From: Vannielia litorea
GTDB taxonomy: Bacteria > Pseudomonadota > Alphaproteobacteria > Rhodobacterales > Rhodobacteraceae
Reading direction: 5' to 3'
NCBI RefSeq assembly: GCF_019801175.1
Contig: NZ_JAHVJR010000001.1
Coordinates: forward strand, 1,922,001 to 1,986,000
DNA length: 64,000 nucleotides
How positions within the stretch are numbered: the first letter of the stretch is position 1; each line of letters starts with the position of its first letter. The notes beneath the pieces are model-generated. The model was not told the origin of the DNA, did not search any database, and saw only the letters and a program-made list of their open reading frames with translations. Shown piece by piece: positions 23,194 through 30,598 of this stretch. The position numbers and the translations under genes were made by a program.

Positions 23194-24834
23194 CTACCCC
23201 AGCTTCACGTTGTCGATGCCCACGATCTTGTCATAGGCCCAGTAGAGCAGCAGAACCGCTGCCAGAAGAATCGTGCCCAGCGCGGCCGCGAGGCCCCAGT
23301 TGAGCGAGGTCGAGATGTGGTAGGCGATCCGGTTCGAGATAAAGACCCCCTTGGTCCCGCCCACCAGTTCGGGCGTGATGTAGTAGCCGATGGCAAGGAT
23401 GAACACGAGGATCGACCCCGCCCCGATGCCTGGCACCGATTGCGGAAAATAGACCCGCCAGAAGGCCACCCAGTTGGTCGCGCCCAGCGATTTTGCCGCA
23501 CGCAGGTAGCTCGGCGGAATGGTCTGCATCACCGAGTACATCGGCAGGATCATGAAGGGCAGCAGGATATGCGTCATCGCGATGATCGTGCCGGTGACGT
23601 TGTTGATCATCACCAAACGGTTGGCATCGGATATGAGCCCGATCCAGACGAGGATATCGTTGATCACCCCCTGCTGTTGCAGCAGCACCTTCCACGCGCT
23701 GGTCCGCACCAGAAGCGAAGTCCAGAACGGCAGCAACACGAGGATCATCAGCACATTGCTCACCCGCATCGGCAGGTTGGCCAGCAGCCACGCCACCGGG
23801 TAGCCCAGCAGGATGCAGCTGAAGGTGATTGCGAGAGACATGACGATCGTGCGCCAGAACAGCTTGAGATAGATGCGCTGGTTCTCGTCCTGCTTCTCGA
23901 TGCCCTCTGGCGTGAGTTGCAGGTCGACCGAGTTGAGGAAGTAGCCCGAGGTGAACTCGCCCGAGTAGGCCTTGATCGTGCCCCAGACCTCGACATCCTC
24001 CCAGTCGTTGTCGATGTCGGCAAAGCCCGCGCGCCACGTCTGGCTCTCGAAGCCGGGTGCCGCCTCGGCGGCGGCTTCCAGCAGGGCCGCGTCGGGGCCT
24101 TGGTAGGCATCCATCTGCACCGGGCCGGTCAGGTCGAGCCAGAGCATGGCGTAGACATAGGCCCAGGGGTCTTCCTCGGCCGGGTCGTCGCCATCCTCGT
24201 TTTGCGTGAACTCCGCGAACTGCTCATAGGCGCGGGCGGTGTTGGGCAGCGCCCCGGCGATCCCGTCGCGCAGCTCCAGCGGCGTGGCCGCGCGGTCTTC
24301 CGCGGCGAGCCACTCTTCCGAGGCCATCAGCCGGGCCCATGTTTCAGGCTCTTTCCACGCCGCGTCGAGATCCTCGAACTGGTCCTGATACAGCTCGCCC
24401 ATGTCTTCCACGCCCCGGCCGGTCTTGCGGAAGAGCGAGGAGATGCCCGAGGTTTCGTAATTCAGGCGGGAGCCGAGGCGGGTGTGTGTCTTGTATTCGG
24501 TGGCGACCGAAAGGTCGCGGTAGAGCGCGAGGTAGGCCGCGTCATCGGGCAGCTCGCCGCTTGAATAATCCCACTCTTCCAGCGTCTCCACCGTCTCTGG
24601 CAGGGTGCGGCTGACGATGTCGTTCTCGACCGAGCGGAACAGCATGTCGGCGATGGGCGCGATGAAGGTCAGCAGGATGAACAGCAGCAGCGGCGCGATC
24701 AGCAAAAGCGCGCGCAGCTTCTGGCGGCGCAGGGCGCGCGCGAGGCTGCGCTTCAGCGGGGTGCCGTCTGCGGCGACAAGCCGACCTGCGGCGTCGGTCT
24801 CGTCCTGCGGCGTTGCGGCGGGCACATCAGACAT
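23194..24834 (-). CDS. PotB-like ABC transporter permease with large extracytoplasmic insertion
   Basis: 546 residues from the ATG at 24832-24834 (SD GAAGGG); a TTG 15 bp upstream is possible but less likely. Typical PotB proteins have ~285 residues. Here an N-terminal helix (~43-63) is followed by a hydrophilic, acidic, Trp-rich segment of about 250 residues (~70-325) before the remaining five helices. By topology this segment should be periplasmic. The EAA loop (LRAAKSLGATNWVAFWRVYFP) is normal. The start overlaps the DUF1330 stop by 8 bp. Enlarged PotB-like permeases occur in marine alphaproteobacteria, but I do not know a function for the insertion; a binding-protein docking or lid role is possible. 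Confidence 0.88.
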   Translation of the reverse strand: MSDVPAATPQDETDAAGRLVAADGTPLKRSLARALRRQKLRALLLIAPLLLFILLTFIAPIADMLFRSVENDIVSRTLPETVETLEEWDYSSGELPDDAAYLALYRDLSVATEYKTHTRLGSRLNYETSGISSLFRKTGRGVEDMGELYQDQFEDLDAAWKEPETWARLMASEEWLAAEDRAATPLELRDGIAGALPNTARAYEQFAEFTQNEDGDDPAEEDPWAYVYAMLWLDLTGPVQMDAYQGPDAALLEAAAEAAPGFESQTWRAGFADIDNDWEDVEVWGTIKAYSGEFTSGYFLNSVDLQLTPEGIEKQDENQRIYLKLFWRTIVMSLAITFSCILLGYPVAWLLANLPMRVSNVLMILVLLPFWTSLLVRTSAWKVLLQQQGVINDILVWIGLISDANRLVMINNVTGTIIAMTHILLPFMILPMYSVMQTIPPSYLRAAKSLGATNWVAFWRVYFPQSVPGIGAGSILVFILAIGYYITPELVGGTKGVFISNRIAYHISTSLNWGLAAALGTILLAAVLLLYWAYDKIVGIDNVKLG

Positions 24835-25129
24835 CCGTGTGCCCTTCAACGAGGATAATCGTGCTCTCGGCGGTGGCCTTCCGGATCAGCGAGATCTCCT
24901 GATAGGCAGGGTCTTCATAGGCGGCCTTGGCGGCCTCGAATGAGTCGAACTCGAAGACCACATGGCGCTGGCCCTCGGGCACATCGCCCTCCGGCGCCTC
25001 GGACTTGCCGCCACGGACAAGGAAGCGCGCGCCATGAGCCTTGAGGATGGGCGTGTCGCCGGTGACGTAGGCCTTGTAGCCTTCCGGATCGTTCACGACG
25101 ATATGGCCGATGATGTAGCCCTTGGGCAT
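24827..25129 (-). CDS. DUF1330 family protein
   Basis: 100 residues, the normal DUF1330 length, with a ferredoxin-like (dimeric alpha-beta barrel) pattern: GYIIGHIVVNDPEGYKAY, then LVRGGKSEAPEG and HVVFEFDSFEAAKAAYEDPAYQ. The biochemical role of DUF1330 is not established. It lies within the PotD-PotB interval of the transport operon and overlaps the permease gene by 8 bp, so it is co-expressed with the importer. It may act on the imported compound or bind it. Confidence 0.88.
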   Translation of the reverse strand: MPKGYIIGHIVVNDPEGYKAYVTGDTPILKAHGARFLVRGGKSEAPEGDVPEGQRHVVFEFDSFEAAKAAYEDPAYQEISLIRKATAESTIILVEGHTDV

Positions 25130-25217
25130 GGTCGTCCCCCTAGTGTTCTTGGTGGGGCGGCCCCGCTGAGGGACCGCCCGATGCTGTAGGGTGGGCTAGA
25201 CCCACCCGGTGCAGGTG

Positions 25218-26327
25218 TTACTGCGCGAGCCAGGCCTGGAACTTGGCGTCCAGATCGTCGCGGTAGTCAGCCCACCAGCTGTAGTTGTTCACGAAGGTGT
25301 TCTCCGCGTTGTTCGGATCGGTCGGCATGTGGGGTGCCATCTCGATGCCGAGCTCGGCGTGCTGACCCACCAGCGGGGCAGAAGACGCGCGGGCCGGACC
25401 GTAGGAGATGTACTTGGCCTGATCCGCCAGACGCTGGGTGTCGGTGGCGTAGAACAGGAAGTCCTTCACACGGGCCAGACGATCCTCGGGCAGACCGGCG
25501 GGCACGACCCAGCCGTCGATGTCGAACATCTGCCAATCCCAGGCCATGCCGATCGGCTGGTCCTGCTCGACGATGGCCGAGAACAGGCGACCGTTGTAGG
25601 CGGAGCCCATGAAGACCTCGCCGTCAGCCAGCATCTGGATCGGTTCGGCGGAAGCCGACCACCAGATGGTCTCGTCCTTGATGGTGTCGAGCTTGGCAAA
25701 GGCCTGTGCCTGGCCTTCGTCGGTTTCGAGCACGTCGTACACGTCATCGTAGGCCACGCCGTCGCAGAGCAGCGCCCACTCCATGTTGGCGATCGGCTGC
25801 TTGTTCAGCGCGCGCTTGCCCGGGTACTTCTCGAGGTCGAACACGTCGCAGGCGCCGGTCGGCGGCTCAACGCCCTCAGGCACCATGTCGGTGCGGTAGC
25901 CGAAGGTTGTCGAGAACACGATCTGGGGGATGAAGCAGTCGCTCACCAGCATATCGCCGAAGTCATCCTCGGCAGAGGTGCCATCGGGAGAGGCAGCCAG
26001 CTCCTCGGGGTCATACTCCATCGCGAGGCCTTCGTCGCACAGGCGGATGGCGTCGGCGGCTTCCACGTCGACGAGATCCCAGGTGATGTTGCCGGCCTCG
26101 TTCATGGCGCGCAGCTTGGCCACGGCCTCGGGGGAGCTTTCATCCCAGGTGACGGAAACGCCGTCATTCGCGGCCAGATAGGGCTCGGTGTAGGCCTTCT
26201 GCTGCGAGGCCTGATAGGCGCCGCCCCAGGAGACGACAGTCATGCTGTCGGCCATGTCTTGCGCGGCCACGCCGCCTGCCACGAGGGTCAGGGCGGTCGT
26301 CGCCAGAATGGTTTTCTTCATGGTCAT
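25218..26327 (-). CDS. PotD/PotF-like extracellular solute-binding protein
   Basis: 369 residues with a signal peptide ending near residue 22 (GGVAAQ). The start at 26325-26327 is preferred because AAGGAG lies at proper distance; a second ATG is two codons later. PotD-type features are VVSWGGAYQASQQKAY at the mature N-terminus, WDLVDVEAADAIRLCDEGL, and the hinge motif IQMLADGEVFMGSAYNGR. The ligand pocket appears rich in Trp and Asp, as in polyamine binders. Homologues with this signature are often annotated for spermidine/putrescine, but many bind other amines or opine-like compounds. Confidence 0.88.
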   Translation of the reverse strand: MTMKKTILATTALTLVAGGVAAQDMADSMTVVSWGGAYQASQQKAYTEPYLAANDGVSVTWDESSPEAVAKLRAMNEAGNITWDLVDVEAADAIRLCDEGLAMEYDPEELAASPDGTSAEDDFGDMLVSDCFIPQIVFSTTFGYRTDMVPEGVEPPTGACDVFDLEKYPGKRALNKQPIANMEWALLCDGVAYDDVYDVLETDEGQAQAFAKLDTIKDETIWWSASAEPIQMLADGEVFMGSAYNGRLFSAIVEQDQPIGMAWDWQMFDIDGWVVPAGLPEDRLARVKDFLFYATDTQRLADQAKYISYGPARASSAPLVGQHAELGIEMAPHMPTDPNNAENTFVNNYSWWADYRDDLDAKFQAWLAQ

Positions 26328-26408
26328 GCGTATGCACTCCTTGTTGTCATGCCCGTGTTTTATCGTCCGCGCCCCACCCCGGGCAGGCAGGGCCGCGAGC
26401 CGCGTCGC

Positions 26409-27512
26409 TCAGGCGTCGAGCGCGCGGCAATCCTCGGGGAGCCAGCCGATCTGAACCGTCTGGCCCGGTGTCATCCGCGCCACATCAGGCGCGTTGCGGG
26501 TTTTCACCACGAAATTCTCGTTGCCCGCCACCTTCAGGCGGGTGCGGTAGATGTCGCCCATGTAGATGAACTCCAGCACCTCGGCCTGAAGTGTATGGGC
26601 GTTGTCCTGCAAGCGGTCGGGGTTGGTCTCCACCCGCTCGGGGCGGATCGACACGCGGGTGCGGTCGCCGACCTTGTCGACGTTCACCGCCTTGGCCTCG
26701 ATCACCGCGTCGGAGCCATCGAGCTTGACCATGGCGATCCCGTCCTTCAGCTCGGCAACCACGCCCTCGAGCGTGTTGTTCTCACCGATGAACTGGGCCA
26801 CGAAGCTGTTCTGCGGCGCCTCGTAAAGCTCGTCCGGCGGCGCAAGCTGCTGGATGCGCCCGTCGTCGAACACCGCCACGCGGTCCGACATGGTGAGCGC
26901 CTCGGTCTGGTCGTGGGTTACGTAAACCGTGGTGATCCCCAGCTCATGCGCCAGCCGCGTGATCTCGAACTGCATGTGCTCGCGCAGTTGCTTGTCGAGC
27001 GCGCCCAGCGGCTCGTCCATCAGCACCAGCTCCGGCTCGAACACCAGCGCGCGGGCCAAGGCCACACGCTGCTGCTGACCGCCCGAAAGCTGCGCCGGAC
27101 GGCGGCCGCCAAAGGCCCCCATCTGCACCATGTCGAGCGCGCGCTTGATCTTGCCCTCGCGCTCGCTGGCGCTCATGCCCCGCACTTCGAGCGGGAACGA
27201 GAGGTTCTCGGCCACCGTCATATGCGGAAACAGCGCGTAGTTCTGAAACACCATGCCGATGCCGCGCTTGTGCGGCGGGATGTTGTTGATCGGCTTGCCC
27301 GCGAGGCGGATGTCGCCGTGGGTCGCCGTCTCGAAGCCGGCCAGCATCATCAGGCAGGTGGTCTTGCCCGAGCCTGACGGGCCGAGCATCGTCAGAAACT
27401 CGCCCCTGGGCATCGAAAGGTTGAGATCCTTCACGACAAGCGTTTCGCCGTCGTAACTCTTCTGGACGCGTTCGAACTCTACGAAGGCGCCATCGGCGGA
27501 CTGATCTAGCAA
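26409..27512 (-). CDS. PotA-like ABC transporter ATPase
   Basis: 367 residues. The first codon is TTG (27510-27512), supported by a strong AAAGGAG six to twelve bases upstream and by the absence of a nearby ATG. Walker A is GPSGSGKTT (~44-52), the signature LSGGQQQR, Walker B LVLMDEPLGALD and the H-loop VTHDQTEA. The C-terminal TOBE domain (~270-365) is present. It is the first gene of the PotA-PotD-DUF1330-PotB-PotC operon. The weak TTG start may limit ATPase production relative to other subunits. Confidence 0.9.
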   Translation of the reverse strand: MLDQSADGAFVEFERVQKSYDGETLVVKDLNLSMPRGEFLTMLGPSGSGKTTCLMMLAGFETATHGDIRLAGKPINNIPPHKRGIGMVFQNYALFPHMTVAENLSFPLEVRGMSASEREGKIKRALDMVQMGAFGGRRPAQLSGGQQQRVALARALVFEPELVLMDEPLGALDKQLREHMQFEITRLAHELGITTVYVTHDQTEALTMSDRVAVFDDGRIQQLAPPDELYEAPQNSFVAQFIGENNTLEGVVAELKDGIAMVKLDGSDAVIEAKAVNVDKVGDRTRVSIRPERVETNPDRLQDNAHTLQAEVLEFIYMGDIYRTRLKVAGNENFVVKTRNAPDVARMTPGQTVQIGWLPEDCRALDA

Positions 27513-27809
27513 GGCCGCTCCTTTGTCTGGTTTTTCCGGTCGCCTCCCCAGGCAACCGCTCCCTGTGACCCCAGACTAAAACAAGCGTCGGGCGGCATTA
27601 CAATGGGCATTTGCGAGAATTTTGGGCAATTTTGCGTGCTTTCGGCACAGGTGTTCCCCACGCACAAATGCGGCGCAGCACCGCCGCCCTTTGCATGAAA
27701 GTTGCGCGCGCTGTGAACCCACAGCCTGCTGACATGCCCTGTCAGGAGGCCGCGTGCGCTTTGCCGCGCCCTATCCAAATGCTGGGGTAACGCAACGAAA
27801 GGATGCCTC

Positions 27810-28217
27810 ATGCCCGCCCCGATCACCCGCCTGAACCCCGCCGCCATGCCCGACAGCACCGCTTTGGGCTATTCCCAAATCTCGGTGGTGGAGCCGGGCC
27901 GCATGGCCTTCGTCTCCGGCCAGGTCGCCGCCCTGCCCGGCGGTGCGCCGGTCCCGGAAGGCCTCGCAGCTCAGACCGAGGCGGCGCTGGCCAACTGCGC
28001 CGCCGCGCTGGCCGACCTTGGCGCCAGCCCCGCCGATATCGCCATGCTGCGGCTCTACGTGGTGGGCCTCGATGACGCGGCAATGGGCGAGAGCTTTCCA
28101 CTCGTGCTGGCATGGCTTGAGGGCGCGGCTCCCTCGATCACCGGCATCGGCGTGGCTGCGCTGGCAGGGCCAGACTTGAAGATCGAGATCGAAATGGTGG
28201 TGCGCCTGCCGGGGTAA
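27810..28217 (+). CDS. RidA/YjgF family protein lacking the canonical catalytic Arg
   Basis: 135 residues. The core motifs FVSGQVA, the NC-type helix NCAAALADLGASPADI and the C-terminal KIEIEMVVRL are those of the Rid family. Active RidA deaminates 2-aminoacrylate and needs an Arg in the P-A-R-S context (Arg105 in E. coli). The corresponding stretch here is P-S-I-T, so that Arg is replaced by Ile. This points to a Rid subfamily without imine deaminase activity, or with a different substrate. It lies 95 bp upstream of threonine ammonia-lyase on the same strand, the very type of PLP enzyme that produces the toxic enamine. Confidence 0.85.
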   Translation: MPAPITRLNPAAMPDSTALGYSQISVVEPGRMAFVSGQVAALPGGAPVPEGLAAQTEAALANCAAALADLGASPADIAMLRLYVVGLDDAAMGESFPLVLAWLEGAAPSITGIGVAALAGPDLKIEIEMVVRLPG

Positions 28218-28312
28218 TGCGCCCTTAATACACCGCTGATCTGCCGCTGATGCGTTGACATTGGCGCAGGCCGGGTCCACCCCTCCCGCACCCCCGGAAG
28301 GACACGCAGCCC

Positions 28313-29527
28313 ATGGACCTGACCGCCGACCTCATCCGCCAGACCCACGCCGCCATTGCGCCCGACACGGTGCGCACCCCGCTGGTGCGCGCCGCCCGGC
28401 TCTCGATGATGCTGGGTCTGGAGCTCTACCTGAAGCTGGAAAACCTCCAGCATACCAACGCCTTCAAGGCCCGCGGGGCTCTCGCCAAGCTGCTGACGCT
28501 GACAGAGGCCGAGCGCGCGGCGGGCGTCATCGCCTGCTCGGCGGGCAACCATGCGCAGGGCGTGGCCTATCACGCCACCCGGCTCGGCATCCCCTCCGTC
28601 ATCGTCATGCCCGAGGGCACGCCCTTCAACAAGGTCAAGCGCACCGGCGACTTCGGCGCCGAGGTCGTGCTCCACGGCACCGGGTTTGACGAGAGCGTGG
28701 CCTTCACCCTTGATCTGGCCGCCAGGCGCGGGCTGACCTTCATCCACCCGTTCGATGACCCTGTGGTCGCCGCAGGCCAAGGCACCGTGGCGCTCGAAAT
28801 GCTGGAGCAGAACCCGCAGCTCGATACCATCGTCGTGCCCGTGGGCGGCGGCGGGCTGATCGCGGGCATGGCCACGGCGGCAAAGGCGCTCAAGCCCGAG
28901 GTCCATGTGGTGGGCGCGCAGGCCGAGGCCTTCGACGCGGTCAAAGCGGCGGTCGAGGGCCACCCGGGCCAGACCCTCGGCGCAACCCTCGCCGAGGGCA
29001 TCGCCGTCCGCGCGCCCTCCCCCGCCAATATCGAGATCATCCGCCGCACAGTCGACCGGATCGACCTCGCCACCGAGGCCGAGATCGAGGACGCCGTCTT
29101 CGATCTGCTCTCGCACGAGAAGCTGGTGGCCGAGGGCGCGGCGGGTGCGGGCCTCGCTGTGATCAAGAAGAACGCCGAGCGCTTCAAGGGCCAGCAGGTC
29201 GGCCTCGTCGTCTGCGGTGGCAACATCGACAGCCGGATGCTCTCCACCCTCATCCTGCGCGGCCTCGTGCGCGATGGGCGCATCACCCGGCTGATCTTCA
29301 AGCTCGATGACCGCCCCGGCCAGCTCGCCCAGATCGCCGCCATCATCGGCGAGGCGGGCGCCAATGTGGTCGAGGTGATCCACCAGCGGATGATGCAATC
29401 GGTGGCGCTCAAGCAGGCCGAACTCGAGGTGGTGATCGAGGCGCGCGACGCAGGCCATGTGGAAGAGATCACCGCCGCGCTGAAGGCGGCAGGCTTCGCG
29501 CTCCGGATCGGGTCAGAGGCCGTTTAG
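28313..29527 (+). CDS. ilvA: Threonine ammonia-lyase (PLP-dependent) with C-terminal ACT domain
   Basis: 404 residues, the length of the TdcB/short IlvA type with one ACT domain. The PLP-binding Lys is K52 in NAFKARGA. The phosphate/substrate loop SAGNHAQGVA and the Gly-rich PLP loop VGGGGLIAG are intact. The C-terminal ~75 residues (IFKLDDRPGQLAQIAAIIGE) form an ACT domain for allosteric control. It converts threonine to 2-oxobutyrate and ammonia via an enamine, feeding isoleucine synthesis or catabolism. The start at 28313 has GGAAGGA upstream. Its partner upstream is a RidA-like protein. Confidence 0.93.
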   Translation: MDLTADLIRQTHAAIAPDTVRTPLVRAARLSMMLGLELYLKLENLQHTNAFKARGALAKLLTLTEAERAAGVIACSAGNHAQGVAYHATRLGIPSVIVMPEGTPFNKVKRTGDFGAEVVLHGTGFDESVAFTLDLAARRGLTFIHPFDDPVVAAGQGTVALEMLEQNPQLDTIVVPVGGGGLIAGMATAAKALKPEVHVVGAQAEAFDAVKAAVEGHPGQTLGATLAEGIAVRAPSPANIEIIRRTVDRIDLATEAEIEDAVFDLLSHEKLVAEGAAGAGLAVIKKNAERFKGQQVGLVVCGGNIDSRMLSTLILRGLVRDGRITRLIFKLDDRPGQLAQIAAIIGEAGANVVEVIHQRMMQSVALKQAELEVVIEARDAGHVEEITAALKAAGFALRIGSEAV

Positions 29528-29530
29528 CCT

Positions 29531-30007
29531 TCAGACGTTAAAGGCGACCGAGGTCCAATCCATCCCGTTCACTTGCAACCGGTGCTCCTCGCGCCCAGCC
29601 TGCGGGATCACCCGTGGCCAGAAGGCGCTGGCAGGGCGGTTGCCGTCATACCACGTAACCTCCCACTCACCGGGATTGGCCTCCAGCAGCGCCTGAAACG
29701 CCCGCCGCCCGAGGCCGCGCTCCTGATAGGGCCGCAGGATCCCGAACTCGGCGACATACCAGCAGGGGCCGCGCTCGCGGATGGTGCACTCACGGGTGAT
29801 CAGGGCAAAGCCCGCAGGAGCGCCCTCCAGCGTAAAGAGATAGGGGTGCGCCCATGCCTCTTCGAGGATGTCATGGTCATAGCGCCCCGCCGCATTGACC
29901 CGGGCACCGAAGTAGGGCGCCATGTCATAAAGATAGAGCTGGAGCAGGTTGGCGATGACAGGCCGCGCCGCCTCCCCCGCCGGGATGACCTTGAACTCTC
30001 CAGCCAC
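29531..30007 (-). CDS. GNAT family N-acetyltransferase
   Basis: 158 residues starting at a GTG (30005-30007). The acetyl-CoA-binding motif A is recognisable as GILRPYQERGLGRRAFQALLE (R/Q-x-x-G-x-G/A pattern, near residues 89-109). The substrate is unknown. It starts only 5 bp after the aroQ stop on the same strand, so both are probably on one transcript, and it faces ilvA tail to tail with just 3 bp between the genes. Confidence 0.82.
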   Translation of the reverse strand: MAGEFKVIPAGEAARPVIANLLQLYLYDMAPYFGARVNAAGRYDHDILEEAWAHPYLFTLEGAPAGFALITRECTIRERGPCWYVAEFGILRPYQERGLGRRAFQALLEANPGEWEVTWYDGNRPASAFWPRVIPQAGREEHRLQVNGMDWTSVAFNV

Positions 30008-30012
30008 CCGCC

Positions 30013-30450
30013 TCAGCCCTCGCCGGTCATCCGCAGGATGCGGCTCACCGCCAGCTCGTAGCCCTGCGTGCCGCAGCCCACGATGATGCCATCGGCCCTC
30101 AGCGAGATGTAGCTGTGGTGCCGGAAGCTCTCGCGCTTGTGGACGTTGGAGATATGCACCTCCATCACCGGCCCCTCAAAGGTGTTCAGCGCATCGAGGA
30201 TCGCCACCGAGGTGTGGGTATAGGCTCCGGCGTTAAGCACAATGCCCAGCCCGTCCTGCCGCGCCTCGTGGATCAGCTCCACCAGCCCGCCCTCGTAGTT
30301 GCTCTGCTCGGCGCGGATCTCCACCTTGCCCGCCACCTTGCGGCAGGCCTCGGTCACGTCATCGAGGGTCTCGTGGCCGTAAATCTCCGGCTGGCGCTTG
30401 CCCAGCAGGTTCAGGTTGGGGCCGTTCAGGATGTAGATGCGCTTTGCCAT
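30013..30450 (-). CDS. aroQ: Type II 3-dehydroquinate dehydratase
   Basis: 145 residues, the standard length. Catalytic features of the type II enzyme are present: the N-terminal LNGPNLNLLGKRQPEIYG with R19 and Y24 on the lid loop, NAGAYTHTS, and HISNVHKRESFRHHS with the catalytic His. It dehydrates 3-dehydroquinate to 3-dehydroshikimate in the shikimate pathway, acting as a dodecamer in the cytoplasm. The ATG at 30448-30450 is preceded by GGAGGAACAT. There is no functional link to the neighbouring T6SS genes; this is the edge of the housekeeping region. Confidence 0.96.
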   Translation of the reverse strand: MAKRIYILNGPNLNLLGKRQPEIYGHETLDDVTEACRKVAGKVEIRAEQSNYEGGLVELIHEARQDGLGIVLNAGAYTHTSVAILDALNTFEGPVMEVHISNVHKRESFRHHSYISLRADGIIVGCGTQGYELAVSRILRMTGEG

Positions 30451-30598
30451 ATGTTCCTCCGCGTCGCCCCGCCCTTTTCCCTGCCCGCGCCGGCAAGATC
30501 AAGCCTCGTGGCGGCGCGCACAGCCCGCCACGGAGCGCCCGGCAAAACATGGAATGCGTCGCAGGCGCGCCATTGAACAGCCGCCGCGCAGGCGGCCC

